A DNA stretch of 20,661 bases from a virus. A program made the translations under genes and the position numbers. Positions within the stretch are counted from its first letter, which is position 1. Every line of letters starts with the position of its first letter. The notes under the pieces were generated by a model. The model did no database searches and was not told where the DNA came from. It saw nothing but the letters and a program-made list of their open reading frames with translations. Of this stretch, positions 6,786 to 14,951 are shown piece by piece. The stretch spans positions 1-20,661 of IMG/VR virus record IMGVR_UViG_3300045009_000694; one strand, given 5' to 3'.

Positions 6786-8704
6786 TGCGCCCCGTCAGGG
6801 TCTCCCAGACCAGTTGGACGGCCGGCGAGCTGGACGCCGGGCTGGCCGGCCGCATCGAGGTGGCGCGCTACTACAGCGGCGCCGCCCTGATGCGGAACGT
6901 CCTCGTGCGGCCGCAGGGTGGGTTCCGCCGCCGGCCTGGCATGGCGCATGTCGCGCTGCTGAGCGGCATCGCCGACAACGTCAAGCTCATCCCCTTCGCC
7001 TTCAACGTCGATCAGAGCTACCTGTTCGTCCTGTCCGACCAGGCGTTCCGGGTGTTCACGCCCGACGGCACGCTGCGCGCCACGGTGACGGGATGCCCCT
7101 GGGATGGCGGGCGCGCCGCGCAGATGAACTTCGCGCAGTCCGCCGACACGCTGCTGCTGTTCCACCCGGACTTCCAGCCGCAGCGCATCGTCCGCGGCGC
7201 CACGCATGCGGACTGGACGCGCGACACCGCGCCGCTGACCGCCATTCCCACCTTCGATTTTGGCGCGCTCACGCCCGCCGGCACCATGACCCCGAGCGCC
7301 ACGAGCGGCAGCGTCACGCTGACCGCCAGCGCCAATGTCTTCGTGGCCGGCCATGTCGGCTGGGAGCTGAAGGGCAACAAGGGCCGCGCGCGGATCACCG
7401 CCGTCGGCAGCGCCACCAGCGCCACCGCCACGGTCGCGGTGCCGTTCGACAGCACCGCCGCCATCGCCGCCACCGACTGGACGCTCGAGGAACCGGTCAT
7501 GTCCAGCACCAGGGGCTGGGCAGAGTGCGGCACGTTCCATGGCGGCCGGCTATGGCTTGGCGGGCTGCGCTCCCGCCCGTCCACCGTGCTCGCCAGCCGC
7601 GTCGGCGCGGTGTTCGACTTCGATCCCGGCACCGGCCTGGACGACCACGCCATCAACGCCACCATCGCCACGGCCCAGCTGAACGCCGTGCATCAGCTTG
7701 TCTCCGGCCGCGCGTTGCAGATCCTGACCAGCGGGGCCGAGCATGCCGTCATGTCGCCGGCGCCGATCACGCCGCGCAACCTCGCCATCGAGCAGCAGAC
7801 CAGCCGCGGCATCCGCCGCTTCGTCGGCACGGTGGAGGTGGACGGCGCCACGCTGTTCGTCGAGCGCACCGGCGCCGCGCTGCGGACCTTCGTCTATGAG
7901 GACGTGGAGCAGGCGTTCAAGGCGGACCTGCTTTCCCTGCTCGCCCCGCATCTGATCCGCTCGCCCGTCGCCATGGCGGCGCGCAAGGGCGCCGCGGCCG
8001 ACGACGCCGACCATGTGCTGCTGGCCTTGCAGGACGGCGCGGTCACCGTGCTGACCACGCTGCGCGCGCAGGAGGTGACGGCATTCTCGCGCTGGGAAAC
8101 AACCGCCGGCGTCGTGCGCTCCGTCGCCGCGCTCGCCTCGGGCGAGGTGTTCTTCGCCGTGATCCGGGCCGGCGCCGTGCGCATCGAGAAGTGGGACGAG
8201 GCGCGGCTGCTGGACGCCGGGGTGCGCGTGGCCACCGGCAGCCCGGTGACCAGCGTCAGCGGCCTCTCGCATCTGGACGGGCGCCAGGTGGCCATGGTGT
8301 TGGACGGGGCCTATGCCGGTCTCGCCACGGTCGCCAGCGGCGCCGTGACCCTGCCGGCCGCGGCGCTGGTCGCGGAGGTAGGCCTGCCCGTGCTCGTGCA
8401 GGTGACCAGCCTGCCGCTTGAGCCGCGCGACCCGACGGGCGCGCTGCTCGGGCGCAAGGCGCGCATCACCGCCATCACGGCGCGGGTGCGCGCGGCCGGT
8501 CTGTTCCGGCTCAACGACCACCCGACGCCGCAGCGCGTGGTGGGCGCCAGCCCGCTCGGCGGGCCGCCGCCCGTGCTCACCACCGACCTGCGCGTCGCCG
8601 GCCTGACCGGATGGCGCGAGCGGCCCGAGGTGACCATCAGCCAGGCCGAGCCGGCGCCGCTCGAAGTGCTGGCCGTCACCACCGAAATGGTCATCGAGAC
8701 CTGA
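6785..8704 (+). CDS. Tail tubular protein B (T7 gp12-like nozzle)
   Basis: The 639-residue protein begins with VSQTSWTAGELDAGLAGRIE, then YYSGAALMRNVLVRPQGGFR and RRPGMAHVALL. This N-terminal signature is typical of podovirus tail nozzle / 'stabilisation' proteins (N-F-x-x-G-E-L-x-P-x-L-x-G-R ... G-x-x-R-R-P-G-T). The rest is beta-rich, with repeated strand pairs compatible with the propeller platform of T7 gp12. A block around residues 235-265 (AECGTFHGGRLWLGGLRSRP followed by TVLASRVGA) is also typical of this family. It would form the hexameric tube at the tail tip with the adaptor encoded just upstream, one base overlapping. Length is somewhat shorter than T7 gp12. No enzymatic motif is visible. 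Confidence 0.88.
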   Translation: MRPVRVSQTSWTAGELDAGLAGRIEVARYYSGAALMRNVLVRPQGGFRRRPGMAHVALLSGIADNVKLIPFAFNVDQSYLFVLSDQAFRVFTPDGTLRATVTGCPWDGGRAAQMNFAQSADTLLLFHPDFQPQRIVRGATHADWTRDTAPLTAIPTFDFGALTPAGTMTPSATSGSVTLTASANVFVAGHVGWELKGNKGRARITAVGSATSATATVAVPFDSTAAIAATDWTLEEPVMSSTRGWAECGTFHGGRLWLGGLRSRPSTVLASRVGAVFDFDPGTGLDDHAINATIATAQLNAVHQLVSGRALQILTSGAEHAVMSPAPITPRNLAIEQQTSRGIRRFVGTVEVDGATLFVERTGAALRTFVYEDVEQAFKADLLSLLAPHLIRSPVAMAARKGAAADDADHVLLALQDGAVTVLTTLRAQEVTAFSRWETTAGVVRSVAALASGEVFFAVIRAGAVRIEKWDEARLLDAGVRVATGSPVTSVSGLSHLDGRQVAMVLDGAYAGLATVASGAVTLPAAALVAEVGLPVLVQVTSLPLEPRDPTGALLGRKARITAITARVRAAGLFRLNDHPTPQRVVGASPLGGPPPVLTTDLRVAGLTGWRERPEVTISQAEPAPLEVLAVTTEMVIET

Positions 8705-8705
8705 C

Positions 8706-9311
8706 ATGGCCGAAGTCGCATCCCTGTTCGCCACCACCGCGCCAGCCGCAGCCACCACGACGGCCAGCGCCACGACGGCGGCAACAACCGCGGCCGCCAC
8801 AACGGCCGCCACCAGCACGGCCGCAGCCGCCACCACGGCCGCCACCACCGCCAGCCTCCTCGCCAACCCCTGGGTCGCCGGCGCGCTTGCGCTGACCAGC
8901 GCTGGCCTCGGCCTGTCCGGCGCCATGTCCCAGGCCGCCGCGGCCGATGCCGCCGCCCAGCAGGCCAGGCTCGCCGCGCGGCAGGAGGAGCTGCGCGGCC
9001 GCGACGAGGCCAACACCGTCCGCCGCACGCTCATGGCCACGCTGAGCGCGCAGAATGCCCGCTATGCCGCCGGCGGTGTGCTGCTGGACAGCGGCACCCC
9101 GGCCGACGTGGAGGACGCCACCCGCGCCGAGGCCGACCGGCAGCTCACCATCTCCGGCGGCAACGCCGCCCTGCGCGCGTCCGACCAGCGCGCCAACGCC
9201 ACGCTGTACGAGGGCCGTGCCAGCAGCTCCCGCACCGCCGGCGCCGCCGGCGTCGCCGGCTCGCTGCTCGATTACGGCCTGCGCGTCAGTGCCCGCAGCC
9301 GAGGAGGTTAG
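8706..9311 (+). CDS. Internal virion (ejection) protein, T7 gp14-like
   Basis: The 201-residue product starts one base after the nozzle gene. Residues of about 9-50 are a nearly pure alanine/threonine tract, encoded by a low-complexity GCC/ACC/ACG stretch. A glycine/alanine hydrophobic segment follows at about 55-75 (PWVAGALALTSAGLGLSGAM). The core then carries the pattern common to gp14-type proteins: RRTLMATLSAQNARYAAGG, LLDSGTPADVEDATRAEADR, and a GGNAALRASDQRANATLYEG helix. In T7 this protein leaves the capsid first and forms an outer-membrane pore for DNA entry. Position immediately before the larger core proteins matches. Confidence comes from length, pattern and gene order. The A/T-rich head is unusual. 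Confidence 0.75.
   Translation: MAEVASLFATTAPAAATTTASATTAATTAAATTAATSTAAAATTAATTASLLANPWVAGALALTSAGLGLSGAMSQAAAADAAAQQARLAARQEELRGRDEANTVRRTLMATLSAQNARYAAGGVLLDSGTPADVEDATRAEADRQLTISGGNAALRASDQRANATLYEGRASSSRTAGAAGVAGSLLDYGLRVSARSRGG
8730..8850 (+). repeat. Low-complexity GCC/ACC/ACG tract inside the gp14-like gene
   Basis: About 120 bases are built almost only from GCC, ACC, ACG, ACA, GCG and GCA codons, giving an Ala/Thr run with a few serines and one proline. It is degenerate, not a perfect tandem array, but recurring units such as ACGGCCGCCACC suggest slippage-driven growth. It encodes residues of about 9-49 of the gp14-like protein and stays in frame. Confidence 0.6.
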
Positions 9312-9313
9312 CC

Positions 9314-9832
9314 ATGACCGCACCCCAATCCATGTCGCCGTTCCCGCCCGACACCTTCGCCCGCACCATCCTCGCGCCGGGCATCGAGTTTTCGGGCATC
9401 ACGCGCCAGCGGCCGCAGGCCGCCACCTTCCTTCTGGCCGTCGCCATCCAGGAAACCGGGCTGCTCGAGCGCGCGCAGCGGCTTGGCACCGGCGCGCCCG
9501 GTCCGGCGCGCGGCTGGTGGCAGTTCGAGATGCCGACCATCGGACTGCTGCTTGCGCACGCCACCGCCTCGCCGATCCTCGCCGGCCTCGCGCAGCGGGT
9601 GCGGGTGCGCCCGCAGGCCGAGGACATCTGGCGCGCCATCGAGGGCCACGACGCCCTGGCCTGCGCCGTGGCGCGGCTGCTGCTGCTGACCGACCGCCTG
9701 CCCATCCCCACCGACGAGGAAGCCGCCTGGGAGTGCTACGCCCGCCGCCTCTGGCGCCCCGGCAAGCCGCACCGCGCGCGCTGGCGTGAGACCGCCTGGC
9801 CGCAGGCCGTGGCCACGCTGCCCCTGCCGTAA
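9314..9832 (+). CDS. Lysozyme-fold / transglycosylase-like virion protein
   Basis: The 172-residue protein has the strongest ribosome site in the window (GAGGAGG at 9301-9307, six bases before ATG), implying high expression. Residues 39-50 read FLLAVAIQETGL, with E47 in the place of the catalytic Glu of SLT-type lytic enzymes. After it come a PARGWWQFE block (64-72), equivalent to the GlmQ/GxxQF substrate motif of this fold, and a conserved-looking C-terminal YARRLWRPGKPHRARW segment. I have seen this pattern (QE..L..R ... GPARGFWQFE ... RPGKPH) in many phage proteins next to internal virion genes. It probably cuts peptidoglycan locally during DNA ejection; lysis endolysin is the alternative. 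It sits between the gp14- and gp15-like genes and overlaps the latter by one base (TAATG). Confidence 0.62.
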   Translation: MTAPQSMSPFPPDTFARTILAPGIEFSGITRQRPQAATFLLAVAIQETGLLERAQRLGTGAPGPARGWWQFEMPTIGLLLAHATASPILAGLAQRVRVRPQAEDIWRAIEGHDALACAVARLLLLTDRLPIPTDEEAAWECYARRLWRPGKPHRARWRETAWPQAVATLPLP

Positions 9833-12504
9833 TGGCCCGCGCCCCGCTGCGCCGCGGCGGCGACACCGCCGCGCCGGCCTTCCCGCTGGCCATCGCGCCG
9901 ACGGCACTGGCCGGCCCCAATGAGCGCGCGTTGCGCGCCGGCATGGACACCGGCGCCGCCACGCTGGCCGACCGCGTGCAGCGCCTGCTTGACCGCAGCC
10001 AGGCCGCGCTGGACCAGGCGGCCGAGCAGGATGCGCTGACCGCCGGCGCCGCCGCGGGCGAGGCCGCCCCGGGCACCCTCATGGAAGGCGGCGGCGCCAT
10101 CTACCAGGCCGCCTACAACCGCGCGGCGGTGGAGACCGGCGCGCGCCGCCTGGAAATCGCCGCGCGCGACCGGCTGGACCAGCTGGCCCGGGAGCATGCC
10201 GCCAACCCCGCCGCCTTCGCCGCGGCCGCGAAAAGCTACCGCGACGGCATGGTGGGCGAGCTGCCCGACCAGCTGCGGCCGCGGATGGCGCAGACCTTCG
10301 ACGCCATCGCGCGCCCCTATGCCGGCCAGATCGCGCAGCAGCACGAACGCCAGGTGGCGGATCAGGCCATCGCGGCGTGGCAGGAGGCGCAGCCGCGCCG
10401 CGAGGCCAGCGTGGAGCGGCTGGCCCGCGCCGCCATGCGCGACCCGGGCGCGCAGCGCGCACTCGAGGCCGAGCTGGACGCCGCCACCACCGACCTGATC
10501 GCCATGGGGCCGCGCGTCGCGTTCGCCGCCGGCAGCCGCAGTTACGAGGCAGACCCCACCCGGGCGGGCGCCTTGAGCGTGGAGCAGGTGACGCGCGCCC
10601 GGCAGGCGCTTCAGGAGCGCGCCGACTATGGCGTTCTCATGGGCGCCTACCAGGCCGGGCCGCGCAGCGAGGCCTGGATCGACGAGGTGGAGAAGCGCGC
10701 GCGCAACCCCGCCGGTGAAGCCGTCTCCGCCCGCGCGCTGCGCGAGGCCGTGCGGGACATGCGCGCCGATCAGGCCGACCGGCGGCGCGCGGCCGCGGAA
10801 GCCAGGGCAGGGGCTTCGGCCGAGCTTCAGCCGATGCTGACGGCCAATGCCGTCGCGCTGGCGCAGACCGGCCGGGTCGTCACCCGGATCCCCGACGAGC
10901 TGTACCGCCGGGCCGGCTGGACCCCGGCGCGCATCGCGCAGCAGCGGGCCTCCGAAACCACGCAGGCGGCCGCCTATGCCACGCGCGCCGAGTTGGCCGC
11001 CGCCGACACGCCCGAGCACGTGAGCGCGCTGGCCGAGCGGTTCGCCGTCGGCTCCCCGTTGTTCCTGGCAGACCCGCGCGCGGCATCGGCCGTGCTGGAC
11101 TATGCCGGCCAGCGCGGCGTGCAGATCAGGGGCGCCAGCCTGACCGCCCGCATCCACGACCTCCAGGCCCAGGCCGACGCGCCGCCGCAGACGGAGGAGC
11201 GCGGCGGCCGCGCGAGGCCCGCCATCACTGCCGAGGAAGGTGCGGCCGCCGGGCTGCGGCCGGAGCAGGTGACGGCCGTCAACGCCGACCTCGCCGAGCG
11301 CGCGCGCCGTGCCGAGCTGCGGGCGCAACTGCTGCGCGCCTCGCCCGACGAGCGCCAGCGCATCACCGCGCAGTTGGAGAGCGCCGACAGCCAGACAGCC
11401 GCGGACGCCGCGGCCGCGCGCGGCGCGGCGCAGGCCATCGAGGCGCAGCGCCGCGGCCTTGCCGAGGCGCCGGCGGACTATGTGATGCAGCTGTACCCCG
11501 CGCTGCGCACCCGCGCCGAGCGCGCCGCCCAGGGCGACATGCCGGCGCTGGCCGGGTTGGTCACCGCCCTGCGCGACGAGCAGACGCGGCTGGGCGTGCC
11601 GGCGCATGTGCAGCAGCCCTTGCCCACCGCCATCACCCAGGGCTTCGTGGCCGCCATCCAGCGCCTGCCCACCGAGCCCGAGCGCGTCGCGCGGCTGCGC
11701 GCCATGCTGGACGCCATGCCCGACCGCGAAACCCGGCAGGCCGTCATCGCCGCCATGCGCAGCGCGGACCTGCCCGAGCCGCTGCTGGCCGGCGCGGCGC
11801 TGGCCCCGCGCATCGGCGACTTCGCGGCCTCGCGCATCGCCACCGAACTCGCGACCGACCCCAAGGACCTCAACCTGGCGCGCGACGTGAAGGCCAGCGT
11901 CGAGACCTATGTGCCGGCCGTGTTCAACGCCGCCGACCGCCTCGGCGGGTTGCGCGCCGCGCAGGCCCAGGCCACCGGCAACGCCGAGTACCTGCGCGCC
12001 GCCGCCGCCGACCGGGACCGGCTGGAACGCATCGTCGCCGTGCGCGCGGGCGCGGCGGGCCGCACCAGCACGGACAGCGTCCGCACCGCCTATCAGCAGT
12101 TGTTCGGCGGGCTGACCGTCGTGCAGCAGGGACAGATCATGGCCGCCGTGCCGACCGGCACCGATGAAGACAAGCTGGAGCGCGGACTGACTGGGCTGCT
12201 CACCGCCGCCCTGGACCAGATGCTGCCCGGCGCGGACCCGCAGCAGCGGCAACTGCGCGCCGCGCTGGCGCGCGGGACCTGGATCGACGCCGCCGATGGC
12301 CGGCTGGTCTTCTACCCCGAGGGTGTGTCCAACCCGCTGCGCGGCCCGCAGGGCGGCCCGCTGACCGTGACGGTGACGGACGCGCTGGCGGCCGCGCCGC
12401 GCGTCGCAGGCCGGCCGACGCCCGAGGAACAGCTCCGCGCCCAGCAGCGCGCCCTGCGCGACCGCGGCCGCGAAATCGCCCGCGAGGCCCAGCAGGCGCC
12501 ATGA
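9832..12504 (+). CDS. Large helical internal virion protein, T7 gp15 position
   Basis: The 890-residue product starts in a TAATG overlap with the lysozyme-like gene. It is almost entirely alpha-helical, rich in A, R, E and Q, with no membrane segment or cysteine-rich motif. An early block (EGGGAIYQAAYNRAAVETGA, then RRLEIAARDRLDQLAREHAA) and a C-terminal block (TAYQQLFGGLTVVQQGQIMA, then a DQMLPGADPQQRQLRAALARG segment) frame long helical repeats. These features, its length and its place after the gp14-like gene match the gp15-type core protein, which forms the periplasmic part of the DNA-ejection channel in T7. The last residues (RALRDRGREIAREAQQAP) overlap the next gene by four bases (ATGA). 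No enzyme domain is recognised; homology to gp15 is by position and composition, not by a diagnostic motif. Confidence 0.65.
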   Translation: MARAPLRRGGDTAAPAFPLAIAPTALAGPNERALRAGMDTGAATLADRVQRLLDRSQAALDQAAEQDALTAGAAAGEAAPGTLMEGGGAIYQAAYNRAAVETGARRLEIAARDRLDQLAREHAANPAAFAAAAKSYRDGMVGELPDQLRPRMAQTFDAIARPYAGQIAQQHERQVADQAIAAWQEAQPRREASVERLARAAMRDPGAQRALEAELDAATTDLIAMGPRVAFAAGSRSYEADPTRAGALSVEQVTRARQALQERADYGVLMGAYQAGPRSEAWIDEVEKRARNPAGEAVSARALREAVRDMRADQADRRRAAAEARAGASAELQPMLTANAVALAQTGRVVTRIPDELYRRAGWTPARIAQQRASETTQAAAYATRAELAAADTPEHVSALAERFAVGSPLFLADPRAASAVLDYAGQRGVQIRGASLTARIHDLQAQADAPPQTEERGGRARPAITAEEGAAAGLRPEQVTAVNADLAERARRAELRAQLLRASPDERQRITAQLESADSQTAADAAAARGAAQAIEAQRRGLAEAPADYVMQLYPALRTRAERAAQGDMPALAGLVTALRDEQTRLGVPAHVQQPLPTAITQGFVAAIQRLPTEPERVARLRAMLDAMPDRETRQAVIAAMRSADLPEPLLAGAALAPRIGDFAASRIATELATDPKDLNLARDVKASVETYVPAVFNAADRLGGLRAAQAQATGNAEYLRAAAADRDRLERIVAVRAGAAGRTSTDSVRTAYQQLFGGLTVVQQGQIMAAVPTGTDEDKLERGLTGLLTAALDQMLPGADPQQRQLRAALARGTWIDAADGRLVFYPEGVSNPLRGPQGGPLTVTVTDALAAAPRVAGRPTPEEQLRAQQRALRDRGREIAREAQQAP

Positions 12505-14948
12505 GCGACACGCTGGCCACCTTCCTGCCGGCGCCGCGGGACACCGCCAGCGCCGATGCCCTGGCCGCCGGCATCGGCAGCTTCTCGCCGCCGCTGGGGG
12601 AATACCTCGGCGCGGCCGCCGCCGAAGCGTTCAACACCGGCACCCTGGCCGGCCGCGCCATCGAGAGCACGCGCCTGCGCCGTGCCGAGCTGTACGCCGA
12701 GGAGCAAGACCTCGCGCCACTGGCCGAACCGGACTGGCGCGCCGGGCCGCTGTATCGCGAGGGGCTGCCCTACCGGCCCGGCCTGACCGTCGCCGCCGCC
12801 CGCGCCTTGGCCGACATCGTGGACGAACGCCAGCAGCGACGCGCCTTGCTCTCCGCCGGCGATCCCAGCTTTGGCCGGCAGGCTCTCGGCTTCGCGGCCG
12901 GCGTCGCCGCCAGCCTGCCCACGCCCGAAAACTTCCTGCCTTTCGCCGCGCCGGCGTTGCGCGCGGCGCAGGGCTTTCGCTACGCCCGCGGCCTGGCCGC
13001 CGCCATCGAGCGCGGCGCGCAGGGCGGCGTCGGGGCGCGGCTGGCCGCCGGCGCCGCCACCGGCGCGCTGGACGCCACCATCGGCAATGCGCTGGTCCTG
13101 CCCATCATCGCCGCCAACCGTGAGGCGTTCGGCGACGACGTGACCTTCGCCGACACGGCGCTTGACCTCGCGTTCGGCGCGGTCGGCGGCGCCGTGCTGG
13201 GCGGCGGCGCCGGGGCGGTGCTCGGCCGCGCAGCGCCGACGCCGGCCATGCAGGACACCGCGCTGCGCGCCCTGACCGCGGCCGCCACCGACATCGCCGC
13301 CGGCCGCAGCCCGGACTTCTCCATGGCGTCGCCCGTGGAACGGCTGACCATCGAGGCCTTGCAGGCCGAGATCGCCAAGCTGCGCGCCATGCAGCAGCCG
13401 GAGGGCGACGCCAGCGTTTCCGGCCGCGCCGCCGCCCGGCCCCTCATGGCCAGCGGCGCCGCCGCGCCCGGCGCCGACACCCGCATCACCACGCCCGCCG
13501 GCATGGAAGTCACCGCCCGGTGGGAGGTGGTCGAGGGTGCGGACCTGATCACCAGCCACAGCCTGCCGGACTTCAAGCCGGACGCGCGCTTTCCGCCCGA
13601 GTTGCAGAACCGCGACCGCGCGGCGGCGGAACGTCAGGCGGAGGTGCTGGACCGCGCGGCCCGGCTGCGGCCCGAGCAGGTGGAGGCCAGCGCCACCACC
13701 GACACGGGCGCGCCCATCGTCGGACCCGACGGGTTGGTCGAAAGCGGCAACGGCCGGACCTTGTCCATCCTCTCCGCCTATCAGCAGGGCCTGCCGACCG
13801 CCCAGGCGTATCGCGCCTTTCTGATGCGCCTCGGCTTCGACGCCGCCGCCACGATGCGCGAGCCCGTGCTGATCCGGCGCCGGACCTCGGAGCTGGACGC
13901 GGCCGCGCGCCGCCGGTTCGCCGAGGAAAGCAACACCCCGACCATCGAGGCGCTGGCGCCGGCCGAGCAGGCGCTGACCGACGCCCAGCGCCTCACCCCG
14001 GAGGTGCTTGCGCTGCTGCGCGGTCGCGACCCGGCGGCCGCCGCCAACGCCGACTTCGTGCGCGCCTTCGCCGGCGCCCTGCCTGGCCGCGAGGGCCGAG
14101 CCCTGTCGGCCGACGGCACGCTGACCGCCGACGGCGCAACCCGCGTCCGCCGGGCGCTGGCCGCGCGCGCCTATGGCGCCTCGCCGCTCATCGCGCGTCT
14201 GGCGCAGGACCCGGATGCGCTCGGGCCGCTCGGCCGCGCGCTGTTCGACGCGGCGCCGCAGCTTGCGCGGCTGCGCGCCGCCATCGACGCCGGCCAGGTG
14301 CGGCCGCAACTCGACTTCGTGCCGGCATTGATGCGCGCGGCGCAGCGCATCGCGCAGGCGGCGGACGCGGGCCGCGAACCTGCGGCCGCGCTGCGGCAAG
14401 GCGACCTGGTTGATCCGCCCAGCCCGGCCGAGGCCGCCATGCTGGAGCTGCTGCTGCGCCATCCGGTGCGCGACCAGCTCGGCGGCGTTGGCCGCGACAC
14501 GCTGGCCGAGCGCATGGAGACCATGGCCGACCGTGCCATGGCCGCGCCGCGTGACCCCGACATGTTCGGCGCGCCGCCGCCCGGGCTCGGCGACGTGCTG
14601 CGCGCGGCCTTCCGCGCGGCCGGGATCGAGCCGCAAACCGCGCTGCGCGACCTGGACGCGGACACCTGGCAGCCGCCCCCCGTAACGCCCGACCCAGTGC
14701 CGGATGTGCCGGAGCCCAGCCTGCCCGGCGCGCCGGCGCGCGACCCCACAGTCACGGCGGCCGAGACGCGCGGCTACGACCTCGCCAACGCCTCCGCCAT
14801 GCGCGCCGAGGCCGAGCGGCTGGCGGCCGGCAATGCCCTGCCGCTCGAGCTGGCGGCCGAGCTGCGCGAGGCGCTGGACCTCGAGGTCCGCATGGCCAAT
14901 GCCGACGCGGCGTTCCAGGCCGCCGCCACCTGCGCGTTGGGGGGCTGA
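12501..14948 (+). CDS. Ejection-block protein with ddrB-type ParB domain (polyvalent-protein-like)
   Basis: The 815-residue protein has three parts. Residues 1-260 hold Ala-rich helices and glycine-rich hydrophobic stretches (for example AFGAVGGAVLGGGAGAVLG), possibly membrane-interacting. Residues of about 334-498 match the ddrB-like ParB superfamily: VTARWEVVEGADLITSHSLP; a helical stretch with RAARLRPEQVEAS; VESGNGRTLSI (N417-G418-R419), like the ParB nucleotide-binding box; and FAEESNTPTIEALAPAEQAL. Residues of about 500-815 are helical and Pro/Ala-rich. The ddrB-ParB domain was described in large 'polyvalent' proteins of phages and conjugative elements that enter the host with the DNA and are thought to counter host defence. 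Here it sits between gp15- and gp16-position genes, overlapping the former by four bases, which supports injection. Nucleotide hydrolysis or DNA binding is not shown. Domain recognition is by motif. Confidence 0.7.
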   Translation: MSDTLATFLPAPRDTASADALAAGIGSFSPPLGEYLGAAAAEAFNTGTLAGRAIESTRLRRAELYAEEQDLAPLAEPDWRAGPLYREGLPYRPGLTVAAARALADIVDERQQRRALLSAGDPSFGRQALGFAAGVAASLPTPENFLPFAAPALRAAQGFRYARGLAAAIERGAQGGVGARLAAGAATGALDATIGNALVLPIIAANREAFGDDVTFADTALDLAFGAVGGAVLGGGAGAVLGRAAPTPAMQDTALRALTAAATDIAAGRSPDFSMASPVERLTIEALQAEIAKLRAMQQPEGDASVSGRAAARPLMASGAAAPGADTRITTPAGMEVTARWEVVEGADLITSHSLPDFKPDARFPPELQNRDRAAAERQAEVLDRAARLRPEQVEASATTDTGAPIVGPDGLVESGNGRTLSILSAYQQGLPTAQAYRAFLMRLGFDAAATMREPVLIRRRTSELDAAARRRFAEESNTPTIEALAPAEQALTDAQRLTPEVLALLRGRDPAAAANADFVRAFAGALPGREGRALSADGTLTADGATRVRRALAARAYGASPLIARLAQDPDALGPLGRALFDAAPQLARLRAAIDAGQVRPQLDFVPALMRAAQRIAQAADAGREPAAALRQGDLVDPPSPAEAAMLELLLRHPVRDQLGGVGRDTLAERMETMADRAMAAPRDPDMFGAPPPGLGDVLRAAFRAAGIEPQTALRDLDADTWQPPPVTPDPVPDVPEPSLPGAPARDPTVTAAETRGYDLANASAMRAEAERLAAGNALPLELAAELREALDLEVRMANADAAFQAAATCALGG

Positions 14949-14951
14949 TCC

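Noticed and set aside
9736-12252. Very long open frame on the minus strand (838 codons), with similar long minus-strand frames at 12312-15209, 15234-18137 and 17971-19821
   Set aside because: They lie opposite well-supported plus-strand virion genes. In GC-rich DNA with G/C third positions the antisense frame rarely meets stop codons. Their products are low-complexity G/R/A/Q-rich, with no recognisable domain.
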